64,000 nt of DNA from Fragilaria crotonensis (GCA_022925895.1 JAKSYS010000263.1:1-64000), one strand, 5' to 3'. Shown: positions 44,244 through 55,453, counted from the first letter of the stretch. Numbers and translations: made by a program. Notes: generated from the letters alone by a model not told the origin.

Positions 44244-46518
44244 TCAAGATACGGATGTACCGTGTATCGTTTGGTTGTCAGTGTTGTCACATTCGTCGAA
44301 TGCTGTACAAAGGGAATCCAATGATTCTCGAGGTGGTATTCGTGCTTTTGTTGTTCTTGTTGACGTCTTGACAGGAGAAGGCGCCATTTCAGAATTCAGG
44401 GAACTAGTCGACTCCAGTCCCTCCATTGAAGTCGATAATCTGTGTCTTGGAACCTTGACTGGGGAAGGGGACATGCAGCCCCAGGATTCCGACGTCTGAG
44501 GGCGCAACGGAGAGGTTGGTAAGGGCGCCTCTGTGCCCCGATTGCTGCTTCTCGTGATCATTTTGTTTGCCTTCATCTTCTTGCGAGGCGTGGTGGTCTT
44601 GTCCCCATCTGTAGCGACACAAATTTCCCGAAGTTTCGCTTCCAACAGTGGTCCCAGTTTTGACACGTCCAGCAGATCGTGATCTTCTTGTTCGTTGTCG
44701 GTAGAATCGTCGCTCCGATGCGTATCGGCACTCACTTTTGCGGTCCAACCCCGAATTACCTTCAAGAAGTGCTTCTGATAGCTTACATCCTTGGACTTGC
44801 AGATGACGCACGCCATCGCTGCCGCGGCAGATGGGATGTATCGCGTGTCTCGAATAGTTGTTTTGAGCTGCATTGGTGTGAGTAAGAGGGCTGGATTTGT
44901 TTTTTGAAGTGATTGCAAGCACTTCACCACACCTGCCTCCACCGCGCTGTCAATGGCAATATCGTTGAGTGGTAGTCGACTTTTGGACAGAGTTGGAAGT
45001 GGAAGAGACGACGGATGTGCATGGATCTGAATTACGACGAGGATGTTCCCAAGCCGGAGATGTGCCGGCAGCAAGTGCGACGTTTGTGCCCTATTCTTAG
45101 GGCGGTGAGCAAGCTCATCGTCCTCTCCATTTTCCGCTTCGCTTTGATCATCATCCCCATCCTCGATATCCTGGAGCTCGAATAGTTGATGTGGACTACG
45201 ATTCTGGAAGAAGGATGCCACGCTATCGGAATCTCGGATTGCATAGGTGGGAACAAAGAGACGCAAATCAGACGCTGTTTGATCTGTTCCATGACTGGCA
45301 GACAGACCGAAGGAGGACCACATGGATTGCTTGGTTGCAACGCATTGGACCAAGCCACACGCCGATGCTTCCGCCCCGTCCAAGAGTGGAATACGATTTA
45401 CCATTCTCACCAGCGTCATACGGGCCGAAGGCATGTCGGATGAATTGTCAGTACCTTCGTCATTGTCCGTTCTCTTTTCGTACACGATCATGTCAACCTC
45501 CAGAGTTGGACTTGTTTTGGAACGACGTTTGCCGTTCCGAATCGGTTGTTTCGAGTGTGCAACATTCTTGAGATCGACATTGCACCTTAAAAGCAAGAGA
45601 CGGCTCGCTGGATGTCTATGCGGATATCTTCGTCAGCGTCCACAGAACATGCTGAGTCGGAGTCTGAGCCGGCATCTTTTAGGCCCCATTCGTCGTCTTC
45701 CGTTGGATGGATGGAGTTTGTTACAGCGTGTTGGTTCTGTTGCCGTCGTTCAAGAGGGGAGCGTACAAAGAGCGGAACAGTCGATAGGCTTGGCGCCATG
45801 ACTTCTAAGCTGCAGGGCAATCCCAACGATAGTTGAAATCTGGCGAAATACTCAGCTAGTCGAGGCCAGGCACGATGTGCCATGGGGCCGCCCTTGACGC
45901 AAGAGAGAAGAGTTACGTTCCAGGTGAGATTGGGGAGTGCAAGGGGAACAAAAATTCTAGAAAACTCATGCAACGTACTGGTACCAGAATACTGACAGAC
46001 GTTCCCGACTCGTCTGGTCTACTCTTTGGTGTTTCCTCCCTTGGAATGCATTTGACGCAATCCCCTTCAGTATCGACGACGTAATCTGCCGTCTGAAAGC
46101 ACTTCGACGTTTCTGTGGCGGATGAAATTGATGCAGTTGAATTCGGTACCAATCGCTGCGCATGCAGCAAACAAAGAGTCAGTCCGATTCCATATCGTCC
46201 GGCCGTCTTGCTTTGCTTCTCATTCGATTCTCCCTTGTTGGATCGAAAGGCTTCGACACAGTCTTGTATACAGGACATACCGCATCCATTGTCCGTGACT
46301 GTCACTCGTAGGACAGTAGGAGAGACCTGAGTAAAGTCGACTCGGACTCGTCGAATTTGGTCGGAATCCTTTCGGCAAGCGTCGACCGCGTTGTCCACCA
46401 GTTCCTTGACAATCTGTGCGAAGGCATCGCAATCCCCTTCTCGGATGGATAGGCCACTCTCGTTTCCGAAGCCTCCGAGTGCCGGGTTCGACTGAAATGT
46501 TTTCAGGATTCGTGCCAT
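44244..46518 (-). CDS. Topoisomerase VI subunit B-like GHKL ATPase
   Basis: It is an ATPase subunit of the TopoVI/SPO11-partner type. The GHKL motifs are clear: N-box QIVKELVDNAVDAC, G1 VTDNGCGM and G2 TAGRYGIGLTLCLLHAQRLV. An 86-nt intron (45978-45893) joins SILVP to GGPMAHRAWPRLAEYF. The transducer domain carries RMVNRIPLLDGAEASACGLV, typical of TopoVI-B. The C-terminal 200 residues are low-complexity and basic (TPRKKMKANKMITRSSNRG), probably DNA-binding or regulatory. One T is missing near 45600. Protein length is about 730 residues. In plants the complex serves endoreduplication (TOP6B) or meiosis (MTOPVIB); which applies here cannot be told from sequence. Confidence 0.72.
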
Positions 46519-46524
46519 GGTCAA

Positions 46525-47132
46525 ACAAAAGTTCCAAGTGCGCGCGTTCTCAGCACATTCGGACGAATACGTTTATTTTAGACTACGGTGCGGTGCCTGC
46601 GTAGTACTAGCGGCGAGTCACACATCAACTCACAGATTAGGCATGATTTGCACGTGCACCAGTACCAAGATCTACTTGTGCTCGTACTACAAAATAACAT
46701 TGGCGTACTCCAGATTCCAGTACCAGGTACTTGTACTTGTACTCGAAGGCACTTTTTCGCTTTTTTCTAGAAGAGCGAGGTTTGCATTTCTTTGCATCTC
46801 AGACTTTGAAAATCGAGCTTGCGAGGAGGTGATACATATGTCACCGTACATCTTCTGTGGTCTCTACGACATGCATTTCATAGGGCGTCTGGGAAATGGC
46901 GATTTTCAAATCCAAGGCCATGTCATTGTCACCACGGCGTCACCAGGTCACCAGTCACCACACACCATGGCCGATTGAACGTACAATACTCTACCGGTAG
47001 TAGGTAGTAGCGTACTCCGAGTACGAACGTATGAGTGTACTCGAGTAGTATTTAGTGTGCAGTATGTAGTATGTAGTACAGTAGTACCAGGTACTCGGAT
47101 TACTGCAGTATTTTGAGATCACTTTCACTGGC
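46525..47132. other. Divergent-promoter spacer with GTAC words
   Basis: It lies between the TopoVI-B-like and PAP2 genes. GTAC and TAGTA words fill 46650-46745 and 46980-47105 (GTACCAGGTACTTGTACTTG, AGTACAGTAGTACCAGGTAC). No coding frame is supported. Confidence 0.5.
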
Positions 47133-48056
47133 ATGGCTTGTTACAACGTTATGCTGCCAGCTTCTGCTGACAATCAGGTTGGATTCCATGTTCTCGCCAT
47201 GGTCGATAGTCATGACGAAACAAACGCGTTGGCCGAAGGGCCCGAAGATCTGCCACCGTCTTCTACAGGAGCTGCCAGCAGAAGCTGGTCATGGTCTCCT
47301 GCGTGGAAGGAGCTTGTTGGCTCCATTTTATTCTTTATTCTTTGCATGATCCCTTTCCTCGCGACCATTGCGCCCCGTACCCGTCCGATTCCTTTTCAAC
47401 TCATCATGTCTGGAGAATACATCTTGAATCTGGTGAATAATGAGTCCTTTGATTCCGAGACAATATCGACTCTGGTTCTCTTTGTCGTCTCGGCGTTGGT
47501 ACCTTTTGGCCTTCAAGTAATTCACGTCGCAACCAAGTCAAGACGAAACGAGGACACGCTCCACACTATTTGTGTCTACCTCGTTGGATTCGGTTTAACA
47601 ATGCTCGTCACCGAAACCCTCAAATCCTACGTTGGATACTTGCGTCCCTCATTTTATGACCTTTGCGAGCCAACTGCAGATTACACATCATGCACTGCAG
47701 GAGACAGCAACGACGCTAGAAAGTCATTTCCCTCGGGCCATGCATCCACTGCCTTTTGTGGATTTTCTCTGTTTTCCAGATACTTGGAACGAACCTATGG
47801 GGTCGAGAGTGTCCGAGAAGTTGCGATAGAGGACAACAACGCTGCGATGGTTGTTCGATACACAACAGCTGCACCGCATTACCACAGATTCTGTTCGATC
47901 CTGTGCCTACTACCCATGGCATTGGCAATCTATATTGCAGCGTCCCGCGTGGTGGACAACAAGCACTTTCCAGCAGATGTTGTTGCTGGGTCGTTACTCG
48001 GAGCTGCCAGTGCTCATTTTGCAAACCGATTATGGTTTCCATCGCTATTAGCATGA
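47133..48056 (+). CDS. PAP2-family lipid phosphate phosphatase
   Basis: This is an integral membrane phosphatase acting on phosphatidate or related lipid phosphates. The three catalytic motifs are in order: KSYVGYLRP (KX6RP, near residue 166), FPSGHAS (PSGH, near residue 195) and SRVVDNKHFPADVVAG (SRX5HX3D, near residue 272). About five or six hydrophobic helices surround them. The frame is intact, 307 residues and intronless. An internal ATG at residue 23 (MVDSHDET) is an alternative start. It could feed diacylglycerol into storage-lipid synthesis; that is inference. Confidence 0.88.
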   Translation: MACYNVMLPASADNQVGFHVLAMVDSHDETNALAEGPEDLPPSSTGAASRSWSWSPAWKELVGSILFFILCMIPFLATIAPRTRPIPFQLIMSGEYILNLVNNESFDSETISTLVLFVVSALVPFGLQVIHVATKSRRNEDTLHTICVYLVGFGLTMLVTETLKSYVGYLRPSFYDLCEPTADYTSCTAGDSNDARKSFPSGHASTAFCGFSLFSRYLERTYGVESVREVAIEDNNAAMVVRYTTAAPHYHRFCSILCLLPMALAIYIAASRVVDNKHFPADVVAGSLLGAASAHFANRLWFPSLLA

Positions 48057-48107
48057 CATCATGACTAACCCAAGATCAAATGCATCAAAATCAATCCAAA
48101 TTCACCT

Positions 48108-49013
48108 TTAGGCATGTATTACAAAGTGTGCCGCTGGCTTCGAACGTCGTTGCTTGCGGCCGGACGCTAAAATCCGGGTAGTTTTGTGCGACCGTCTCCA
48201 GCCCTCCTTCTTGGCAGGTTTATTTTTGGAAATACCAGTCTTCTTGATTGTGCTGATACCATCTTGCAGTTTACTTCTGGAGAAGAGAAGTGCAGCTTGC
48301 GATGGTTTCGTTCCTGTCGCCGCAGCTACGGCTTCTGGAGATCCCAGCACCACCACTGCAATATTGTGCTCTCGCTCCACCACATTTTCTGTTTCTTCCC
48401 TAGAAATAAATGTCGTTTTCTTTCCCTTGGGCGCAATCTTGGCTTGTTTCTTATCTCTGCGTTCTTGGTCAAGTTCGGCATCGAGTTTCGCAAAAAAATC
48501 CTCGTCCATGGCGTCGTCTGTTGTCGGCATGGTGTCGACAGCCTTGCGCTTTCGCTTCGTCTCTATTTTCTGAAGAACAATAGCAGTCTTTCGTTCCAGT
48601 TGCATCTGTCCAACAACTTGCTCCTTGGCAACGGAGGCCTTCACTTCTTCCACATTTCCATCATCATCGTCGTCGTCGAGTGCTTCATCATCATTCGTCA
48701 ACTCTTTTGTGAAGGGGACTGTTTCATCTGCGAGTTCATCGTCTCTAAAAATTATTTTCTTGGCAGCCGTTTGCTCAGTATCAATTTTCCCGACGAGACC
48801 AACGCTCTTGGCACGAAGGTCCTCACTGCGTTTCTTCTTGGATTCCCGCGTCAAGGCCCGCGTAGACCTCTTGGACACTGCCGTGGCTCCATCGAGGACC
48901 TTTTCATCGTCATTCATGTTATCATTATCTGGTGCTTGTTCTGATTCTTTTTGATCTTGGACCGCTTCAACCTGCAATTCTTTAGCCTTTCGAGACGATC
49001 GTCGTACAACCAT
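48108..49013 (-). CDS. Basic nuclear protein, unknown function
   Basis: The 301-residue intact frame is highly charged, with repeated Lys/Arg clusters (RRSSRKAK, ESKKKR, KRKRKAVD) and an acidic run (DDEALDDDDDDG). A more conserved-looking part is DEDFFAKLDAELDQERRDKK and GWRRSHKTTRILASGRKQRR near the C-terminus. The composition fits a nucleolar ribosome-biogenesis factor of the UTP16 kind, but the match is only by general character. It ends convergently, about 50 bp from the PAP2 gene. Confidence 0.55.
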   Translation of the reverse strand: MVVRRSSRKAKELQVEAVQDQKESEQAPDNDNMNDDEKVLDGATAVSKRSTRALTRESKKKRSEDLRAKSVGLVGKIDTEQTAAKKIIFRDDELADETVPFTKELTNDDEALDDDDDDGNVEEVKASVAKEQVVGQMQLERKTAIVLQKIETKRKRKAVDTMPTTDDAMDEDFFAKLDAELDQERRDKKQAKIAPKGKKTTFISREETENVVEREHNIAVVVLGSPEAVAAATGTKPSQAALLFSRSKLQDGISTIKKTGISKNKPAKKEGWRRSHKTTRILASGRKQRRSKPAAHFVIHA

Positions 49014-49308
49014 GGCTTATGCAAATGTTTCGTCGGGCGGGTGCAACAATGATGCCGGTGGAGGCGTCGTCGGAGCGGTGTATGTTTAAGAATGTCGGTC
49101 GAGAGTCACTCAGTGTTGAAGTGTTGGATGGAGATGCCAGATTGGGCTCATAATCCGATGAAGAACGAAAAGCACAGTGCTAGTACACACTATTGCTCGT
49201 TGCTATTGCTATACTGTACCGAGCACATGCGAGTCCTCTACCGATATTCTAAAATATTGGATACCTGGTAGTAGTACTCCTGCAAATAGCTGATAACTTC
49301 CATTATAC
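49014..49308. other. Short spacer
   Basis: It carries the promoter side of the basic nuclear protein and the 3' side of the Tic22-like gene, with a few GTAC words at 49170-49280. Nothing else is seen. Confidence 0.4.
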
Positions 49309-50432
49309 CTACTGTCCCATCAACTCAATTGCTTTATTGACATCGTCGGCCGAAGCATAAAATGATAATTGCGTCATGCCGGGTCTAGTGCCTTTTTCCA
49401 TCGAGAATAGTTCGTCGTTCAGCGTTGTCGACCGGATGTTTGGTGTCTCCGGTAGGTTAAGATTGGTGCCTCGAAGTCGATTGTAACTTGTAAGGCAGTC
49501 GCGCTTTTCGAGAAAAAGAGGAACCTGTCGTCAAGACAAGTGTCATTAGCCGTCGCTGCATCGTCGCCATACGCAATATTGAGCCATACAAGCAACGCAC
49601 CTGCAAACCACCATTCGGACTGGCAAATGCGAGACGATCTGCCACAAAGAGCGGGAAGTCACTGCTAGAAAGGTCAATTTTGAGTTCGGCAGCATCTGCC
49701 AGCGCTTGCTTTGAGGGGACAAGGGTGAAGGTCGTGTCTGAACCGACCAGCGCCTCTTCTGCCTTCTGAATTTCGGAGGGCGGAGGCGCCATGCGCATGC
49801 GACCTCGCTTCAATACTAATGGATATCTGAATCATAGAAGATCAGAATAAAGCTGAGGTAACGCCAGAATTGTTCGAAAACACTTACTCGACTTGGTCCA
49901 ACGTGGTTGCTTTTACAATTTTGCTCCCTGCAACGTCCTTGGCATCATTGTAGGATAAGTACAAATCAGTTCCCATTTCGCCATTGCCTCCGACGACATA
50001 GAACACTGGGACTGTATTTAACTTTTCTTGAATAGCGGCTCTTGACAACCGGTATTTATCATTCGTCACTACTTGTTGTTGTTGATCTCGTGTAGCCACC
50101 GAGTTGGCCAAGGGAGCAACACCGCCACCAGCACGTCCCATATCCATCATGGGTAGGATACTTCCACCGACAAAGAGAATCACAATGACAAGCAATCCAG
50201 CGGCCGTCACTATTCCCTTGGAGCTTCCACCTCCCGACGACGACATGGTCAACGCAGTGGAAAGTGGGCGCGGTGAAAGATCAGCCGGCACCAGCTGCGA
50301 CGAACGACTCCCAGTAGCGACATGGATTTTCGTCTCGTGATGCTTCAAAGGGATAAAGCCAAATATGCCTGGAAGAAACAATGATGAGACGAGAGAGAGG
50401 AGCAGGAAACGACGCCGTTGATGGATTGACAT
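49309..50432 (-). CDS. Tic22-like plastid protein-import component
   Basis: Tic22 is an intermembrane-space chaperone of the plastid import machinery. Three exons (50432-49888, 49826-49601, 49524-49309) with introns of 61 and 76 nt give 328 residues in one frame. The start MSIHQRRRFLLLSLVSSLFL is a signal peptide followed by a plastid motif (IFGFIP, residue 23). A membrane-like segment (VTAAGLLVIVILFVGGSILP) follows. The Tic22 domain shows VPVFYVVGGNGEMGTDLYLS, FTLVPSKQALADAAE and GLQVPLFLEKRDCL. An upstream ATG at 50630 would only add leader. The membrane segment is unusual for Tic22, so a related divergent member is possible. Confidence 0.65.
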
Positions 50433-50708
50433 TGTACGAAGGTTTTGTTGCCACACTGAGATGATCGAGGAATCGGACGTTGAAGTGTCAAGGGAATCTA
50501 TTATGATTTCGGATGCTTCCTTGTCCGAATGTCCGCGTTCATCAGAATTAAAATGCGTTTGGGGTTCCCCTTTCCACCACGAAACGGGAACTTTCAATCT
50601 GTGCCAGAACAACGAACTACACGTATGCATAGGTAGGTAACGGAACAGCGACCTTATTACCTCTATTGGGTCTATTGTCTATTGCAAAAAGACCACAGAA
50701 CATAGACC

Positions 50709-52161
50709 ATGCCGACGAAAAAGCGCATTCGCTCTGATGGCGAGGAAAAAGCGGTCGACCCCAGCGAGGAAGATGAGCTCGAGGCCTCCAATATCGCCCA
50801 TGTGCATCCTCACGTGGGAATGAGACTCGAAATCCGCGATGCAGACTACATCTGGTCGTCCGGGTTCATTGTCCAGATATCGATCAACGACAAGCAGACG
50901 ATGGTGACTGTTGCTTCCGACGGATGGGGAAGACAGTGGGATGAGGTGATGACTTGGCCGAATGATCGACTGGCAAAGCTTTACACTTACACGAAGCAGG
51001 TGAAGTGCAACTTGGATTTGATCCGTAAAAATACGAGTAGAAAGCCCTCGCGGCAGGACTTGGCAAACCTTCCGAAACGTGCCAAGAGAGTGTACTCCAC
51101 GTTATGGCCAGGTACAGCTCAATTTCGAATGCCTCATCCTGGGGTCAAGCACGCTAGGTATGCATTGCGATTAGAGGACAAGGTGTATGTCAAGCCATAC
51201 GGCGTGGAGTTCCTGCCGAAGGGGATCCAGGCAACGATGGTTCACGATGGAGGATGCTGGCTCCATCATTCAAAGATAAGATTGTGGAGAGATGATCCGA
51301 TTACCTGCGGTGTTCTGCATGCGAATTATCAACAAGCATTCCAGATAGCTCGGCGAGATCAAACTGTCAAGGGTTTGCTACGTGTGAAAGCGTTAGAGGA
51401 GAGCTCCCTCCTGCACGAGAGATATCGCGCGCTCGACATTCGTGGGTGCGACATCTTCGATGGAGTTCTACGCGAAATGAAGCCTCCTGAGAAACGTCAA
51501 CGACTTGATCTTCTCGACGATGAGGAAGAAACGAATGAAACGCGAAGTGAGAAACCACCTTCAGTTGTAGCAATTCACGGTGTTTCGGTCGCAAAGGTAA
51601 GTTGCCGCAAGTTTCTTGCCAAATTTAAAAATCGCTGATTCTAACTGCGATCCCAGAAACCAGAATATTGTGAACCTCCCAAATTGCCTCCTCCCATTCC
51701 GATTACAGAACCTCTGTATCCAAACAGCGGTGTTATGAAGTGCCAGAAGACTAATCAGTGGGTTGCTTCTCTATCTATGAACGGCAATCAAGTGTTCCTT
51801 GGGTCGTTTCCTACGGAATCTCAAGCTTGGCTGGCGACCCGCAAGGCAAGGGAAGCCAACGTCGAAGTGCCTAACACATTGTTAGAGGCGCAACAAGCGG
51901 ACATACAAGGTGTGTCCATGGAGACTATAATTGATGCATACGAAGCTCATTATGACCCCACTGTCAATGGCTTCTCTCCATAACTGGACGGTGGCCAAAA
52001 TCAATCATTATTGTTACATGCGAGATAAGCTGCGTTCAGAGATTGAAGCTCGCCACAAGAAACCTGAGCAAAGTGCTATTCCACTGCAGCCACAGGTTGA
52101 GCGGAAGAACAAACGCAAGGGACAACCACGTAAAGTCGTTTTAGCGAGAACGATACCTTGA
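50709..52161 (+). CDS. Chromatin-type protein with MBT/Tudor-like and AP2-like domains
   Basis: Exon 1 (50709-51596) encodes an acidic, nuclear-type N-terminus and an MBT/Tudor-like module (HVGMRLEIRDADYIWSSGFI...VASDGWGRQWDEV, residues 36-85). A middle region of unknown fold follows (WPGTAQFRMPHPGVKHARYA). A 60-nt intron (51597-51656) joins VAK to KPEYCEPPKLPPP. Exon 2 carries an AP2/ERF-like strand pattern (NQWVASLSMNGNQVFLGSFP...AWLATRKARE) and a basic tail. One extra C near 51980 breaks the frame; without it the protein continues FSHNWTVAKINHYC to 52161. Likely a DNA- or histone-binding regulator; partners are unknown. Confidence 0.6.
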
Positions 52162-52271
52162 TGAAAGTCTGTCGCTTGAGATTAAAGTCATGCGCACACT
52201 ACCAACAGCAGAGAGAAAATGGTCCACAGGTATAAAGAAAATAGAATTTGCTTTCTTTTCTAATAACGCCT

Positions 52272-53012
52272 TTACTGGAAATGGAAGGAAACCTGCTTGT
52301 TGGTAAGCTTTCCGTAGACAGCAGCAAATGTTTCAAGTTTGCCCTCCACGTTTGGCTCGTCCTTGCCGTCAAGGAAAACCTTGAGAATTCTCTTTCCGTC
52401 CACCTTTACGCGAGTGCGCTTTCCAACGATTTCGGTTGGGTAGACAATGTCCTCCAAGATTGCGTCCTGAACATGTGTCAAGGTACGGGAACGCGGGCGA
52501 GGTCCCTTCGTCTTGGTGCCGCGAGCAAAGGCCTTGCCCAAGATGATTCTTTGCGCAATGATAATGACATGACGTCCTGAGAACTTCTTCTCCAATTCAC
52601 GCACCAATCGTTGTTGAATTTTGTTGAACGACTTGAGCAACTTGTATGGAACGTAGATGATGATAGCCTTCTTGTCACCTCCGCAGTCAACATCCTTGGC
52701 AGCGGTAATGTACAAATCACGGAGCGACGCCTTGAGCTCGGTCGAGGTCATCTCAAGGTTGAGAAGCTCCTGAGCCACCGAAAGCTCGAACTGGTCTGGT
52801 TCCTGAAGGAAAGGAGAAGAGGCAAAAGTCAGGCAAACGTTCACGTTGTGTTATCGTAACCCTCAATAGCACAGATTGAAGATCGAGAAACAACGTTCTC
52901 AGTGATTGTCAGGGATTGATGCTGCTGACAACTACAATCATCCACTCCTCAACACCGACGCTATGCCATGTGCATCACTCACTCCACTGCTCTTTCTGAT
53001 CTTGGTCGCCAT
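52272..53012 (-). CDS. RPS7: 40S ribosomal protein eS7 (RPS7)
   Basis: This is a structural protein of the small ribosomal subunit. Exon 1 is only ten codons (53012-52983, [10 protein letters not shown]). A 180-nt intron (52982-52803, GTGAGT to TTCAG) precedes exon 2 (52802-52272). The 185-residue product matches eS7 throughout: [80 protein letters not shown] and [21 protein letters not shown] long first intron right after a tiny first exon is common for ribosomal-protein genes. Confidence 0.95.
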
Positions 53013-53836
53013 GGTCGACTGTCTTTGACTGCGTGTCGTTCTCGGTGCGGAATGTTGCAACCAATCGATCAGTCAAAGGCTACTTGGTTTGGTACTAATA
53101 AGGACGTAGCCATGACAAGTAAGATGCTCTGAGGTAAAAATGTTCTAATTTAGAGTTCGAGTTATGAGTTCCTGAAGCAGTGGTTTCTTCGCTTCTGTGA
53201 GTTTACATACGCCAGTACATGTGTCCAGCTGTATCCGTATTCCATATGACAGTGAGAGGTATGGGCGTATGGGTATCGTGTACCTGGTACAGTACAATGG
53301 TATCGGGTATGCGATGCGGTATGCATATGCGGTATACGGTATGCGGTACGAGTATGCGGGGTAGGGGGGACAGGAGACAGGATAGACAGTTTTCTTGGCC
53401 TACACTCGCTGGCTCCCTGGTATAAGTACTGCCACCACCATTGCGTTACCAGGCGTACAACCTGCTCGGACTCTACGGCGTCAATTATGGTGTAGGTACT
53501 TGCTTCCTGTAACTATATCAATACCGAATGACCGGCAAACCTATCCTAGGTCCCAGCGTATGCTTCGAAATATACTTCGCGGCTCTGAGATTCTTGCGAT
53601 TGTAAGCCTAGCTTTACCTTACTAACCTACTGGGATCATTTCATCCATTCCCTTGCAGTCTTCTGTCATATGAGATTCTTTCTTCATGACTATTCTTAAA
53701 CCATCGCTTGTCTTCGCCTCGCCGTTCTCAGTGTTCGACCACGTTGGCGCGTATGGTATGTCAGTAGCCGACAATCCCACTTCCTTCGTGTCACTCACTC
53801 AGTTCTCTCCGAGTACCCCGGAGATGTCCTACGACA
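53013..53836. other. Spacer with GGTATGCG-type simple repeats
   Basis: It contains the eS7 promoter side. At 53255-53370 the words GGTATGCG, GTATACGG and GTACGAG repeat. Open frames at 53219-53901 are not supported. Confidence 0.45.
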
Positions 53837-55453
53837 CTACTCAACATCGTCGAGCGAGTTCGATGCATCCTCTTTCGCAAGCTCCCAATCAAGAAACTTA
53901 ATGATCTCTCGGAGCTCCTTCATCTCATCGACCCGGCTGATCGGCATGGAGGCGCTTGGACTGTTCTGCATCTCGCCAAACCTATGCGTGTCAATTGGTA
54001 AACATGGCATGGAGGAACGGCGCATTGGCGATGGCTCAAGCATGCAGGAGATCGTTGAGCCATAATATTGATCCCGTTCCTCTTCAGTAGCAATTATGGC
54101 AGAGAATGGTTCACTGGGCTTAACCATGCCAGAGACCATTGAGACACGAGACTTATCACTTTCGTCTTCGGTCGGGTTTGCATCACGACATAACATGGCC
54201 ATAAACGCCGTAACATTTCCACCGTCCATCCAGGCGTCATTGCCTCCTGGCCCTCCGTACGCGACGGGTTCTATAAAACCAGCAGGATTAGAGCAATCAG
54301 CTCCGAAGGACGACAATAGAGGCACAGAGGACGACGATTGCCCGGGATGGCAGGTTGTCACCTCCGGCAAGGAGAAACGACCTCCCATAATATCTAGAAG
54401 GCTCATTGGAAGTGAAGTGCCCTTCTCTGACACCTCTTCTGACTCCTCTGATCCTTCAACGGGTGGAAACGAGGCGAAGGCAGGCACGGACACGCGGCGA
54501 GGTCCTGCGTGTAGCGGAGGAACCGAGGACAACGATGGTTCATGGTGGCGGGTTGTCGCTTCTCCTTGACGCATCATGCTCCCTTGAAGGCTCATTGCCA
54601 GCGAAGCGCTCTTGTGTAAGTCCTCCGATCCTTGAACGAGAGGAGATGAGGAGAAAGTATGCATGGACATACGGCGAGGTCCTGCGCCCAAGGGCGGAAC
54701 AGAGGACAATGATAGCCCGTGATGGCAGGAAGTAATTTCTCCTTGACGCCCTTCGCTACCATGAAGGCTCATTGGCAACGAAGCGCTCTTTCCTGACTGC
54801 GCTGATCCTTCAACGAGAGATGAGGTAAAAGTAGGCATAGACATGCGGCGAGGTTCTGCAAATAGAGCAGCATTTTGAAGCTGGGCCTGCATCATCAGTC
54901 GTGCTTCAACCTCATGTCGTTGAACTGAGAGGCTACCACTCAAATTTGGGTCCGGCTTGTTCTGAGCGACCAAGGAAGGAAGTGGTGTCAGGACGTAATC
55001 CCCTGAGGCCATGATGTGCTGTTGTTGATGGGCAATCAACTTCTTCAAATCGAGTTTGCTTTGAGCTTTCCACTGTGAAAGAGCCATTCTGTAGCGCCTT
55101 TTCTCATGGACAGCCTCCTCGTCGAATTGCTTTCGGTCGTTGACATCGAGAGCGTTCCATTTGGCCGAGATTTCCTTGGCCATATCGGAAAACCCGAGCT
55201 TGCGTTTTGCCTTAACAAGCTTCGCGCGTTCCGACCTGAAGAAAGATTGTACGCTGTAAGGGAGCGCTTCGGTTTGCGGTTTACTCTCGCGCATGGACAT
55301 GCTACGTTGAAGCTCGGCCACATATTCGAAATATCTCTTGATCATGCGATTCACTCCTATAGTGTCGTTTGAGGACGAATCTAGCTGCAGAACCCTGTCC
55401 ATAGTCTGTATTAGAGGAGCGATTGTTCGTCCTCGTTCCAGCCTTGGTGGCAC
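53837..55453 (-). CDS. HMG-box protein with three internal repeats
   Basis: The single intact exon encodes 538 residues. An HMG-box lies at residues 65-130 (PYSVQSFFRSERAKLVKAKR, FSDMAKEISAKWNALD, EKRRYRMALSQWK), so DNA binding is expected. From about residue 205 to 385 a unit of about 58 residues repeats three times, each starting PRR(M/V)S and including (S/A)LPMSL or LAMSL and SLSSVPPL. The RRxS cores look like basophilic-kinase sites, and a fourth lies at MRRSSM near residue 480. A helical C-terminus (VDEMKELREIIKFLDWELAK) could be a coiled coil. The start at 55453 or at the Met 17 codons later is open. It is probably a transcription or chromatin regulator. Confidence 0.78.
   Translation of the reverse strand: MPPRLERGRTIAPLIQTMDRVLQLDSSSNDTIGVNRMIKRYFEYVAELQRSMSMRESKPQTEALPYSVQSFFRSERAKLVKAKRKLGFSDMAKEISAKWNALDVNDRKQFDEEAVHEKRRYRMALSQWKAQSKLDLKKLIAHQQQHIMASGDYVLTPLPSLVAQNKPDPNLSGSLSVQRHEVEARLMMQAQLQNAALFAEPRRMSMPTFTSSLVEGSAQSGKSASLPMSLHGSEGRQGEITSCHHGLSLSSVPPLGAGPRRMSMHTFSSSPLVQGSEDLHKSASLAMSLQGSMMRQGEATTRHHEPSLSSVPPLHAGPRRVSVPAFASFPPVEGSEESEEVSEKGTSLPMSLLDIMGGRFSLPEVTTCHPGQSSSSVPLLSSFGADCSNPAGFIEPVAYGGPGGNDAWMDGGNVTAFMAMLCRDANPTEDESDKSRVSMVSGMVKPSEPFSAIIATEEERDQYYGSTISCMLEPSPMRRSSMPCLPIDTHRFGEMQNSPSASMPISRVDEMKELREIIKFLDWELAKEDASNSLDDVE

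Noticed and set aside
48154-48954. Long plus-strand frames of 139, 252 and 109 codons
   Set aside because: They lie antisense to the intact basic nuclear protein at 48108-49013, whose lysine-rich codons create open antisense frames.
54096-54735. Plus-strand frames of 157 and 109 codons
   Set aside because: They are antisense to the repeated region of the HMG-box protein and mirror its repeats.
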